A stretch of 64,000 nt of DNA from contig CM066728.1 in NCBI GenBank assembly GCA_033961575.1, forward strand, positions 32,612,352 through 32,676,351, read 5' to 3'. A model generated the notes under the pieces. The model made no database searches and was not told where the DNA came from. It worked only from the letters and a program-made list of their open reading frames with translations. This document shows, piece by piece, positions 23,065 through 34,395 of this stretch. The position numbers were made by a program, and so were the translations under genes. How positions within the stretch are numbered: the first letter of the stretch is position 1; each line of letters opens with the position of its first letter. This stretch comes from Aselliscus stoliczkanus (lineage: Eukaryota; Chordata; Mammalia; Chiroptera; Hipposideridae).

Positions 23065-23170
23065 TAATTCAATTTTTAAATTCAGGTTGTTAATATTTTT
23101 TTCACAAGAACTTGCATTTAATGCAGCACATCTAACATTTTTAAGTGAAACAACTGATAGAGCAAAATTT

Positions 23171-24542
23171 ACAGGAATATCTTGCTTTATTGCTCTTTGC
23201 AGATACTACAGTTTTTTGTTTTTTGTTGTTTTTTTTTTTTTACAAGTTGAACGTTAATGGCAACCTTGCCTTGAGCAAATCTGTTGGTGCTATTTTTCCA
23301 GCAGCATTTGATCACTTTGTTTCTCTGTGTCACATTTCGGTAATTCTCTCAATATTTCAAACTTTTTCATTATTATATTTGTTCTGGTGATATGTGATCA
23401 GTGATCTTTGTTGTTACTGTTATAGTTGTTCAAGGTACCATGAACAGTGACTATATGACCGTGAACTTAATCGGTAAATGTTGTGTGTAATCTTACTACT
23501 CCACTGACTTGACCCCATCTCTACCTCTCCTTGGGCCTCCCTATTCTCTGATGCACAACAATATTGAAATTAGGCCAGTTAATAACCCTATAATGGCCTC
23601 TAAGTGTTCAAGTGAAAGGAAGAGTCACATGTTAAATCAAAAGCTAGAAATGATTAAGCTTAGTGAGGAATGCATGTTGAAAGCCAAGATAGGCTGAAAG
23701 CTAGGCCTTTTTGCACCAGTTAGCCAAGTTGTGAATGCAAAGAAAAAGTTCTTGAAGGAAATTAAAAGTTCTACTCCAGTGAACACACGAATGATAAGAA
23801 AGTGAAACAGCCTTATTGCTGATAATGGAGGAAGTTTTAGTGGTCTGGATAGATCAAACCAGCCATAAAATTCCCTCAAGCCAAAACCCAATCCAGAGCA
23901 AGGCCTTAACTCGCTTCAATTCGAAGGCTGAGAGAGGTGTGGAGGCTGCAGAAGAAAGGTTGGAAGCTAATAGAGGTTGATTCATGAGGCTTAAGGAAAG
24001 AAATCATCTCCATAACTTCATAGTGCAAGGTGAAGCAGCAAGTGCTGATGTAGAAGTAGCAGCAAGTTATCTAGAAGATCTAGCTAAGATAATTAAGGAA
24101 GGCGGTTACAGTAAACAACAGATTTTCAGATGAAACAGCCTTATTTTGGAAGGAGATGCCATCTAGGACTTCCATAGCTAAAGAGAAGTTAGTGCCTCTT
24201 GTCTTATTTTGAGAAGGTACGACAGCCATCCCAACCTTCACTCTGATCAGTCAGCAGCCATCAACATCAAGGCAGGACCTTCTGCCAGCAAAAAGATTAT
24301 GACTTGCCAAAGCCCAGATGATGATTCACATTTTTTAGCAAGAAAGTATTTTTTAATTAAGCTATGTACATTGTTTTATAGGCATAAATGCCATTGCACA
24401 CTTAACAGACTACAGTATAGTGTAAACATAACTTTTATATGTACTGGAAACCAAAAAATTCGTGTGGCTTGCTTTATTGTCATACTCAGTTTATTTGTAG
24501 TGGTCTGGAACCGAACCCCGCAATATCTCCAAGGTATGACTG
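23171..24542 (+). mobile_element. Tigger1-like pogo DNA transposon, internally deleted
   Basis: A frame at about 23585-23700 encodes MASKCSSERKSHMLNQKLEM, and later phrases 'gtgaatgcaaagaaaaagttcttgaagg', 'gaacacacgaatgataagaaa' and 'caacagattttcag' follow Tigger1 transposase N-terminal coding order. The DDE catalytic middle is absent: the sequence jumps at about 24180-24230 to the C-terminal and 3' non-coding part. The 3' inverted repeat reads CCGAACCCCGCAATATCTCC to GTATGACTG, followed by TA. The 5' terminus is missing. Confidence 0.85.
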
Positions 24543-24839
24543 TATGCAGTAACTATAACAGACAAGTGGTTATTTCAAAAAGTATTTATATATAGAATGA
24601 CTAATCCCAGAAACTGAAACATAAATAGACATGTCATAAAAGAAAATAAAGTTTATGGACAGACATGGAAAAATGTTTTCTATAACTAGGTATAAAGGTA
24701 ATATAAATGAAAATTCCAGTGTTAGGAAGAATACTATAAAAGTGAAACTTTTAAAAGATTTTATATTTCCTTTGGAAGTGAATTAAAGATATGTGTTAAG
24801 CTATCACATTTGTGATTCTATTAAGGTATGCATTAATTT

Positions 24840-25050
24840 TTTTGTCATTTGTTTATTGAAGTATGATTTATATACATTAATATCCATCCATTTTAGTATG
24901 CAGTTATGTAAGTTTTGACAATCATGCTGTAATTTAACTACCACTAGAATAAAGATAGACAAAGAAGTTCCTTCATGTCCCTTGGCAGTCAGCCCCTCTC
25001 TGCACCTGCCACCTGGCAATCACTAGTCTGTTACCTGTCCTTACAGTTTT
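24840..25050 (-). mobile_element. L1 remnant, antisense
   Basis: TTTATTGAAGTATGATTTATATAC, CCACTAGAATAAAGATAGAC, and CACCTGCCACCTGGCAATC then CTAGTCTGTT are reversed L1 3'UTR phrases. Confidence 0.55.
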
Positions 25051-25997
25051 TTAGGCACCAGTTCTAATAGTGAAAATTCTGAAGCCATGCAGATGTCCAT
25101 TAACAGGAATGTGTTTATGTAAATTATGACATGCTGCCCTACTAGAACTTGCACCATAAAGACAAGAATGACCATATGGTAACATGACAAAAGGACAAGA
25201 TGGAAGTGAGAAGCAGGCAACAGTTGTATATGTACTGATTATAACTATCAAAACATACTATATAAAAGAGACTTGGAGACATTACACAAAAATTATAGTT
25301 GCTTTAAAATTAGACTTCTTTTCTAAATTTTTAAGTAATGCTATAATTCAGAAACTTCTTTTTAGGGCTCCCAGGGCATGAAAGTTGTGGTTGATTATAT
25401 ACTTAACTTCTTAGAGTAGTAACAAGATCCCCTCAATTAATAAGATTCCTTCCTTCTAAAGTTTTACTTTTTAAACTTATTTGTTCTTAAGCTAAGTTTG
25501 AATCATTTTTTTTGTGATACCAAGTATTAAAAATTTAAGAATCTACCTCAGCTTTAACAGTGTGCTAACTGCTATCTGGGATATAAAGGAAATATAGGAT
25601 ATATGAGTACTTGAGGAATAGACAGTTTAGGGAAGAAAACCTATTTCTGAAGCAGTAACATTATACTACTGTAAGGTATTACATAATACTGTAATAGTAG
25701 ATGTAATATGAGCACCTACTAGGATGAGTGATACCTTTATTCACCATCATTCTCAAAATTACAAATTAATAAGGTATAATGAAGGAGGCCTGTGAGCAGC
25801 TTAAATTCTGATGAAACTTGAAGGACAAGAAGTTAAAAAGGTAAAGAAGAGTGTATTACAGGAAAATTAAGAGCAGAGACTTGGAGGTGGAAGTGAGCAC
25901 ACCTTTCTCGTCTGGTGCTGGGATGGAGTGATACGAAACATAAACAGAATGTCTACCTTAGTATGGCTGGTATTGTTAATGTCTTTTGAATTAGAAT

Positions 25998-26805
25998 AGG
26001 TGTTGGCAAACTATGTTCCAGGAGTCAAATCCTGTCTGCCCTCTGTTTTTGGATTGCCTGAGAGCTAAGAGCTGGTTTTATATTTTTTAATGGTTGAAAA
26101 ATCAAATGATGATAATATTTCACGATGTGAAAATTACAGGAAAGTCACATTTCAGTGTTCATAAGTCAAGTTTTTTTTGAAAACAGCCATGTCCATTAAT
26201 TTGACATACAGTAGTCCCCTGTTATCTGCAATTTCACTTTTCATGGTTTCAGTTACCCAAGGTCAACCATGGTCTGAAAATATTAAATGGAAAATTACAG
26301 AATAAACAATTCATAAGTTTTAAATTGCACACCGTTCTAAGTAGTGGAATGAAATCTCTCACTGTCCCACCTGGGACATGAATCTTTCATTTTCTAGCAT
26401 ATCCATGCTGTGTACACTACCCTGTATACACTACCCCTCTGATGGTCACTTATCAGGCCTCCTGGTAATCAGATTGTCGTAGTATCACAGTGCTTGTGTA
26501 TTATTTTACTTAATGGCAACCAAAGTGCAAGAGTAGTTTAAGCTTGATCATAGGTATGTCCATATGTATAGGAGAGAACAGTATACGCGTATATAGGGTT
26601 TGGTACTATCTTTGGTTTCAGGCATCCACTGGGGGTCTTGCAACATATCCCCTGTGGGTAAGGGGGGACTACTCTGTTGCCTATGGATACTTTTTGCTAT
26701 ATGGCAAACAAGAGTTGAGTGGTTACAACAGAGACCTTATGGTCAGCAAAGCCTAAAACACTACCTAGCCTTTTACAGAAAAGTTGGCCAACTTCTGAGC
26801 TAGAT
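25998..26805. mobile_element. hAT-type MITE interrupted by a Tigger element
   Basis: The left part (GGTGTTGGCAAACTATG to about 26208) and the right part (about 26677 to AGAAAAGTTGGCCAACTTCT) together match one known mammalian hAT (Charlie-type) short element whose ends read GTTGGCAAACT and complement. The two halves are consecutive when 26209-26676 is removed. It is non-coding. Confidence 0.65.
26209..26676 (+). mobile_element. Tigger2-like non-autonomous pogo element
   Basis: The left end CAGTAGTCCCCTGTTATC and right end GGTAAGGGGGGACTACTCTG are inverted repeats. Interior phrases GGTTTCAGTTACCCAAGGTC, ATTAAATGGAAAATTACAG and CAGGCATCCACTGGGGGTC match this family. Coding sequence is almost all gone. 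It sits inside a hAT MITE and is therefore younger than it. Confidence 0.75.
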
Positions 26806-27033
26806 TCACAGTGCAGGATTCATATTGGAGATGATAAGAAGTGAGGCTGGAGAGGTAGGGTAGGGAAATAGTTCCCAGTCTTTAAAATTCGTTTCCTATC
26901 GTGTATCTTCTTATGTATATTCCCACTAACCAAGATTAAGTTTTACTACGCATACCATGCCTTCTGAAACTATAGATTTCTTCCTCATTGCCCTCCCACC
27001 CCCGTACAAATAGTGCTTTAAGAATCAATGTTG

Positions 27034-27551
27034 GAGGGCCGGCTGAGTGGCGCGGTGGTTAAGCGCTGGCTTGGGACGCCAGTGGCCCTGGTTTGGATCC
27101 CACATGTGAGGGCAAGTGGTGCTGCCCTCTACAGCTAAGATGGTGAACAACAACTCCACCTGGAACTGGGCTGCTGTGATTTCCCGGGACCGCATAGCTG
27201 CAGCCCCTGCTGCAGTGGGCTGCCATAGGCTACAGTGAGTGGCTGGCAGCCAGCGTGAGCGGCTGGCAGCTGATGTGAGCTACCAAGAGCCACTGTGAGT
27301 GGCCATCCAGATGCTGGTGACTGATCTGCCTCACCCGAGCGCAATGATAATACCAACGTGGGCCAGTGAAGCAACGTCCTCTACAATTAGACTGAAGAAC
27401 ATACTCTGGTTTCTCTTCAGATCGTATAAATCTTTCGTCTTTTACAACTAGACTGAAGAACAAAAGGACAGCAACTTGTCTGTTCCCCTTCTCCAGTTCC
27501 TCAACGCTGCCCTCCCCCAATTCCCCAATAAAATCTTTAAAAAAAAAAAAA
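27034..27551 (+). mobile_element. SINE type B, sense, with internal 60-bp duplication
   Basis: It has the type B head (GGGCCGGCTGAGTGGCGCGG), body and CCCCAATAAAATCTTT tail. The block TACAAnTAGACTGAAGAACA occurs twice, at about 27382 and 27442, exactly 60 bp apart with extra sequence between, unlike other copies. The target duplication is AGAATCAATGTTG at 27021-27033 and AGAGTCAATGCTG at 27557-27569. Confidence 0.88.
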
Positions 27552-28119
27552 GAAAAAGAGTCAATGCTGTAGAATTTTGAAATCCATCTTAAAAATTTTC
27601 AGCTATTCCCTTAGAGGAATCATGAAAGCATTGGAGTTGGAAAGTAAGGTTATTGGTAGAGGTTTTATCATAAGGTTTGGCTTACATTGGTTATAACATT
27701 TATTGGAGTCTAGTATGTCTAGCATTTAAGATATGACCTACTCAGAAATGAGCAGTACTCCAAAATGGTGATTGAGAAACATGAGATTATGTTTTACTAC
27801 TAATATCTTTGTCTTCTATTTGTATAATAAGTTTATCTTCTCTACCTTGCATAGTTATTAATATAAGGTTATAAAGTTAATAAAACTTAGGAAAATTAAA
27901 AAATGGCTAGCAGCATACTGTTATCTTTTTTAATCATTAATTTCTGCTTTATATTATTTGCTTCTATTTTCTCTGGTTTTAATGTACAGTTTTTCTCCTA
28001 TAACTTCTTAAGACGGAAACTTAGCTATTTTTTAAAAAAACCTTTCTTTTGTAATGTACATTTAAGCACAGTTGTAGGCATATCCCATGAGATTTGTTAC
28101 TTAGTGTTTTCATTATCAT

Positions 28120-30960
28120 GCAGTTAAAAATAATTTCTGTTTTCCATTGGTATATCTTCTCTGGCCCTTGGGTTAGTTAGAAGTATATTTTAAAATTTGG
28201 ATTCTTTGGAGATTTTTCTAGGTTTTTTGTTGTTGTTGTTGTTGGTTTTGATATCTGGCATTGTGAACTTAACATTTGTTAAGACTTTGACATTTGTGTG
28301 AGACTCACTTTATGGCCCAGAATATGGTCAATATTTGTATAGATTCCATGTACGTTTGGGAAAAAAATGGTATTTCACGGGTATTGAGTCGAGTGTTCAT
28401 TTATATGTGTCAGTTAAATCAAGTTTGTTAATTGTGTTCAAATCTTCTTTATCCTTATTGATTTGGGTCTTCCATACTGAGAAAGGTGTGTTCAATGTAC
28501 TGTGATTGTGGTTTTGTCTGATTTTCCTTGTAGTTCTGTTGATTTTTTCCCTAATATAATTCAAACTTATATTTTTAAATGAAAACAAATTTAGAATTAT
28601 ATCTTTATGTTGTTTTGAATTTTATATTATAAAATGTTTTGCTTTATCACTAATGTATTTACTTTAAAGTCTACTTAGTCTAATATTAGTTTAATATCAG
28701 ACAGCTTTCTTATGGTTAGTTTTTGCATAGGGCATATGTTTCTTTCAATCTTTGCACTTCAGCCTTTTTCTTCCTTTATGTTTAAAGTGTGTCTCTTGTA
28801 AGCGCCATGTAGTTGAATTTTCTGTTTGGATTTTGTCTGACAGCTTTTGTCTTTTAATGGGAACACTTAGTTTGCTTGCATTTAAATGTAATTACTGATG
28901 TATTTGGATTTTAATCTATTTACTTTTTTATTTTTTTTGTCCTGTTTTGTATTCTTTGCTTCTCCTTTTTTGTCTTTGGGTTATTTTTCGTTATTTTATT
29001 TTTCCTCTATATTAGAAAATATGTAGTAATTATATACATACTCTATTTTTAGTGGTTACCCTAGATAATACTACTTTGACTTATTAGACAAACGCTAACA
29101 TAAATTTCTAATTTTATCTCTTTCCAAACAACACAGAAATCTTAGAATACTTTAACTCCAATTACCCTACTTTAATGCTATTGCTGTCAAGCATTTTACT
29201 TTTATATATGTTTCAAGCCCAACAAGACATTATTTTTAAAGTCAATATTTATTTAGAACTCCTCCCACAAATTACCCTCTTTATTGATACTTATGCCCAC
29301 ATCTCTAGGCTTCCATGTAGCTCATCATTTTACATAAACATCACCCTATAGTATTTAATTTAGGTCTGCTCTGCCAGTAATAAACATGTTAGTTTTTTCT
29401 CTTGTTTTTCTTTCTCACCTGAAATGATCCTTTCTTTCACATTTATTCTTGATGTGGGTATACAGTTCTAAGTTGGTAGCTATTTTCCTGTGTTGCTTTT
29501 AAGATATCATTCTGTTGTTTCCTGGCTTCTGTTTTTCCTGACGAAAACTTTTCTGTCAGTCTGTTAGTCGTTTCCTCCTATTCTCTGAAAGGTTCATCTC
29601 TTTGTCTTTCGTTTTCAGCAGTTTTGCTGTAGTGTGTGTCAAAGTGATTAAAAAAAAAAAATCCTTGCTACTTTGTAAAACTTATTAAATTTATAGTTTA
29701 ATCTTTGAACAATTTCAGAAAATTCTCAGACTTTATATCTTTATCTTTTTAAGTATTGCTTTGGGTTAATTTTCTTCCTTAAGAATTCTGGTTTTAAGTA
29801 TTTTTTTTTTAAAGATTTCAGTGGGGAATTGGGAGAAGGAAACAGTGTTGGGGAATCGGGGAGGGGAACAGACAAGTTGCTGTCCTTTTGTTCAGTCTAG
29901 TTGTGGAGGACATTGCTTCACTGGCTCATGTTGGTATTATCATTGTGCTCTTTCCGGGTGAGGCAGTCGCTCACCAGCCTTTGGACAGCCACTCACGGCA
30001 GCCCAGCTCCAGGTGGAGCTGTTGTTCACCCTCTTAGCTGCAGAGGACACAGCGTCACTGGCCCATGTGGGATCCGAACCTGGGCCCTGCTGCTCAGAGC
30101 TCACGCTCCCAAGCCAGCTCCTAACTAACGTGCCATTCTGCCGGCCCCTCTGGTTTTAAGTATGTTAACACTTCTGACAACATTCCTCTGTCTCTTACAG
30201 TCTTCTGCTTTTCCATCCTTTCACTTCCATGCTTCTTTCTGTATATTTTCATCTGACTTGTTTTCTAGTTCACTAGTTCTCTATTTAGTTATGTAGTCTG
30301 CTTTTTAAGCTACCCACCGAGTTTTTCAGTTCTAGAATGTCCGTTCGGTTCTTTTTTGTAGTTTCCAGGTTTCTGGTTAATTCTTGAAATTGTTTTTTAA
30401 TCTCTCTCAGTATGCTAAGCATAGTCATTATTTTAAAGTCTGTGTCTAATACCTGAATTATTTGGATCTTCGGTTGGGCTTTTCTGTCAGCTTTTATTTC
30501 TGTTAGTTTTTGTATTGTGGTTCCTTGTTTTCTCTTGTGTCTACCATTTTTGATTGGATATCAAACATATATGAAGAATATAAAAAAATAATATGAGCCC
30601 TTGTATAACATTATGTTCCTCTGAGTAGTATTTGTATTTGCTTCTGGTTTTGATAATGTATATGAGAAATCTTGGATTACTTTAATATTGAGATAATTTT
30701 AAATGTAGACGTTCAGAGCTGTAACGCAAGTTTGGGGGAGATTTCAAAGTTCCCTTCTTAGTGGACCCTGGACTTCAGTTTATTCCCCTAGCCTTGTAAG
30801 GTTCTCAGAAGCTCTGCTGAGATTTTCATCTGCCTCTTCCAGAATTGGTAGAAGCCATTGGGGGAAGCTCCACCATTTTTCGGACTATATTTTTCTTATT
30901 TTCTTTCTTCTCCTGGATGTTGACCCCTTGTTAACTCTTACATGATGTCAAACAGTTTTG
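28120..30960 (-). mobile_element. Long L1 remnant, antisense, split by a SINE
   Basis: A run of reversed L1 phrases in order: 'tcaagtttgttaattgtgtt', 'ttgtggttttgtctgattttcc', 'tgcatttaaatgtaattactg', 'tggtagctattttcctgtgttg', 'tttttgattggatatcaaac'. It is interrupted at 29802-30148 by a SINE. It is a diverged, non-coding fossil. Confidence 0.75.
29802..30148 (-). mobile_element. SINE type B (shorter body), antisense
   Basis: The reversed tail (AAAGATTTCAGTGGGGAATTG), body with GGAGGACATTGCTTCACTGG and head (GTGCCATTCTGCCGGCCC) are present. The 15-bp duplication TCTGGTTTTAAGTAT lies at 29787-29801 and 30149-30163, in L1 sequence. Its body lacks part of the middle seen in other B copies. Confidence 0.9.
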
Positions 30961-31589
30961 TTATTTTTGTTCTCGTTTTTTGCCAAACAGATTTTTAATG
31001 TACAGTTTTCAGCTTTTCTAGTTCCTAGTGGAAGGGTGGTCATTTATGTCTGCCATGACTACATGTGCAAGTCTCCTTATTCTTTTTTAAACCACCATTG
31101 TTTTTCAGCATATGATGTATTCAAAATATATATTCTGTATTTTTCCAATTCAGATAATTAAAAAACTGACTTTTGCTCCATTCTTATCCTTGATTTTGCT
31201 ACTGTGAATAGATAAGAATGACATCTAAGCCATCTCTTTATGTTTCTCATATATTATCTATTTTTAAGAGAAAAATGAGAGTATTAGGGATTCTTAGTTC
31301 CAAAAAGATTTTTAAATATACTTAGTAGTAGTCATGTTTAATTGAAATTATTTTGAGCAAATGAACATCAGTATTCTGAAATTCTGGGCTCTCTCAGTGC
31401 TTGGATACTATACATGACGTTGCTAAAACATGTCCGACCCCATTCCATTGTAGACCATTGAAATCCTGGGTCAGAATAAATATCCCTTTAGATGCCATAG
31501 AAGACTAAACAGGATAAACTTGTGGAAAGATTAAAGTCCTAATATTTTATAATTTTTACATTTTCAGAATTTTAGTTTTAGATTCGTTA

Positions 31590-32200
31590 TGTGAAGTATT
31601 CAGGTTTAAACTACTTTCAAGTACACATGCTTTGTCAGGGGTCTCCAAGGTCACCCCCACATTTGGAGGTGACTCAGCATATAATTGTACTCATAGCTAA
31701 AATTTATTACAGTGATGTAATAATGACATGCAGCTGGGTCATAAAAGGAAGGCACAGGTGGGATCTGGGGGAAGCTATGTGCAGGCTTTCTTATGTTCTC
31801 CTCGTGAGAGGTCACATAGAGCACTGTATTCCGCTAGCGTGTGCAATGTTTCTGCCCAGGGAAATCTATTAGAGACTCAGTGCCCAAGATTTTTATTGGG
31901 TGCTGGTCATGTAAACACCCTTTCCTGAGCACATATCCAAAATTTGAAAATCCCAGAAGGAAATCAGTTGTTCAGCATAAACTGAATTGTTTGTACAAAC
32001 AGTGAGTTACCCTTACCATTTAGGGAAAGTTATATATCTTGGAACTGTTTACTTGCCAGGTTCCCAGATGTCGGCTCAGGGCCATCCTTGTAAGCAGGTC
32101 TGTCAGCCAGCTCTGTTAACTCCTTTCTGCACACATGCCGAAAATGACTCACTGTTTACATTTTCCCTAAACACTGTATGTGAATATCAAAGGTCTGCAT
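31590..32200 (-). mobile_element. Possible ERV LTR remnant, antisense
   Basis: GGTCTCCAAGGTCACCCCCACA, GGAGGTGACTCAGCAT, TCAGTGCCCAAGATTTTTATTGG and similar phrases resemble a reversed mammalian endogenous-retrovirus LTR, with an AATAAA on the minus strand at 31703-31708. No internal gag/pol/env sequence is seen. The family name is uncertain. Confidence 0.4.
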
Positions 32201-32859
32201 GATAATTTTTGTTTTGGTAATTAGTAAAATGTTTATCATTAATCTTCAGTAGCTAAAATACTTGGGTGGTTATCATGTCTTAATATATTCCACAGGTTTT
32301 TACTAATGTCCCAGTGCCTGTTGTCAGTTTTAATCCATGTGTGGGAAGAAGAGGACAGGGTTAGAACATTTGGTACATCTGAAAAGATTGTTTAAAAATT
32401 AAATTACAATGGGAAATAATCTCTTATAAAAAAGCACTTCAGATGTCTCCTTTTAAATTTCATATTGAACCACCCACATGTTTTTCAGATTTCAGTGGAC
32501 TTGTTTTTCTTATGGGAGCTTTTTGAGGAAAGTAGTTTGTTACCAAGAATTTGGACTAAAACAGTTGAAGTTCACTTGACATTCAGAAATACTGAAAAAA
32601 ATAATTTCTGACTACTATTAGAATCAAATTGGAGAATGTTAGATATTGTAGACTAGATTTCTCATTTCTAAATGTAGAAACTAACCCAGAAAGTTAAGTG
32701 ACTGTCAGCAAAACTGAATAGCTGGTTAATTTCATTTCATTAGTTTTTAGTTATAGAATATACACTTGAAGACAGTATTAGAAATACCAAGACGCCATGG
32801 ATTACTTTTGAATTTCATCTAGTGACTTTGGATATCTTTTCATGCCTAAATTGGCTATT

Positions 32860-32945
32860 TCATTTATTCTACAAATTTAACAAGTATTTCTTTAATCCCT
32901 GCTATGTGTCAGATACTAGTTTTAGGTGCTGGAGATGATTTCTTC
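32860..32945 (-). mobile_element. Short L2 3'-end fragment, antisense
   Basis: CATTTATTCTACAAATTTAACAAG, CTGCTATGTGTCAGATACTAG and TTTTAGGTGCTGGAGATGA match the reversed L2 3' end. Confidence 0.5.
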
Positions 32946-33085
32946 TCATTTGTAATCAATTAAAGTATGTCCCATTAAGGGTGGCTTGGAGTTGCCTGCT
33001 TTTCTTTAGGCTCTAAAATATATACATGTATTACCTTGTATCCTGGTCCCTCAAAATAAGTTATCTCTTTTTTCCTCTCCTTAAG

Positions 33086-34395
33086 GTAATACTGCATTGC
33101 ATGATTGTGCAGAATCTGGAAGCTTGGACATCATGAAGATGCTTCTTATGTATTGTGCCAAGATGGAAAAGGATGGTTATGGAATGACTCCCCTTCTCTC
33201 AGCAAGTGTGACCGGTCACACAAATATTGTGGATTTTCTGACTCACCATGCACAGACCAGCAAGACTGAGCGGATCAATGCTTTAGAGCTTTTGGGAGCC
33301 ACATTTGTAGACAAAAAAAGAGATCTACTTGGGGCTTTGAAATACTGGAAAAAGGCAATGAATATGAGATACAGTGATAGGACTAATATAATTAGCAAAC
33401 CAGTGCCTCAGACACTGATAATGGCTTATGATTATGCCAAGGAGGTAAACAGTTCAGAAGAGCTGGAAGGCCTTATCGCTGATCCTGATGAGATGAGAAT
33501 GCAGGCTCTATTAATTAGAGAACGCATTCTTGGTCCTTCTCATCCTGATACCTCTTATTATATTAGATATAGAGGTGCTGTCTATGCAGACTCCGGAAAT
33601 TTCAAACGATGCATCAACCTATGGAAGTATGCTTTGGATATGCAGCAGAACAATTTGGACCCTTTAAGCCCAATGACCGCCAGCAGCTTATTATCTTTTG
33701 CAGAACTGTTCTCTTTTATGCTGCAGGATCGGGCTAAAGGCCTGCTGGGCACCACTGTTACATTTGATGATCTTATGGGCATACTCTGCAAAAGTGTCCT
33801 TGAAATAGAGCGAGCTATCAAACAAACTCAATGTCCAGCTGACCCATTACAGTTAAATAAGGCTCTTTCCATCATTTTGCATTTAATTTGCTTGTTAGAA
33901 AAAGTTCCTTGTACTCTAGAACAGGACCATTTCAAAAAGCAGACTATATACAGGTTTCTTAAGCTGCATCCAAGGGGAAAGAATAACTTCAGTCCTCTTC
34001 ATCTGGCTGTGGACAAGAATACTACATGTGTGGGGCGGTACCCTGTTTGTAAATTTCCATCTCTGCAAGTTACTGCGATACTGATAGAATGTGGTGCTGA
34101 TGTGAACGTCAGAGACTCCGATGACAACAGTCCCCTACATATTGCTGCTCTGAACAACCATCCAGATATCATGAATCTTCTTATTAAATCAGGTGCACAT
34201 TTTGATGCCACAAACTTGCACAAACAAACTGCTAGTGACTTGTTGGACGAAAAGGAAATAGCTAAAAATTTGATCCAGCCCATAAATCATACCACATTGC
34301 AGTGTCTTGCTGCTCGTGTCATAGTGAATCATAGAATATATTATAAAGGGCATATTCCAGAAAAGCTAGAGACCTTTGTTTCACTTCATAGATGA
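33086..34395 (+). CDS. FEM1C: FEM1C, coding part of the terminal exon (rest of codon 182 to residue 617 and stop)
   Basis: This segment continues the FEM1C reading frame after the 21.3-kb intron. Codon 182 (Gly) is completed and followed by NTALHDCAESGSLDIMKML. Two more ankyrin repeats (about 183-237) precede a TPR-like helical region (about 245-400, with ALELLGATFVDKKRDLLGAL and ALKYWKKAMNM). Two C-terminal ankyrin repeats follow at about 480-570 (SPLHLAVDKN, SPLHIAALNNHPDIMNLLIK). The tail contains a VHL-type box: TLQCLAARVIV at about 585-595 resembles the Elongin C-binding BC box, and IPEKLETFV at about 605-613 resembles a CUL2 box. The protein ends SLHR with a TGA stop. Joined length is 1854 nt, or 617 residues, equal to the length I recall for mammalian FEM1C. 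No frameshift, premature stop or repeat insertion is seen. The small, nearly fully coding last exon fits the simple gene structure of the family. Confidence 0.97.

Larger units (their letters stand above)
11782..33085 (+). other. FEM1C: FEM1C intron between the two coding exons (21.3 kb)
   Basis: The intron opens GTGAGT and closes with CTTTTTTCCTCTCCTTAAG, a good pyrimidine tract and acceptor, in phase 1. Beyond the repeats annotated separately, the stretches 11.8-12.5, 13.7-14.3, 14.7-15.1, 17.1-17.7, 18.9-19.8, 20.5-21.1, 25.1-26.0, 27.6-28.1, 31.0-31.6 and 32.2-33.05 kb hold nothing I can name: AT-rich sequence without extended open frames or recognisable RNA genes. Confidence 0.9.

Noticed and set aside
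24209..24595. 128-codon frame as a gene
   Set aside because: It runs through the 3' part and terminal repeat of the Tigger1-like element.
33097..34395. FEM1C terminal exon as a separate intronless gene or retrocopy
   Set aside because: It begins mid-ankyrin repeat at a good acceptor, in phase with the upstream exon, with no A tail or duplication.
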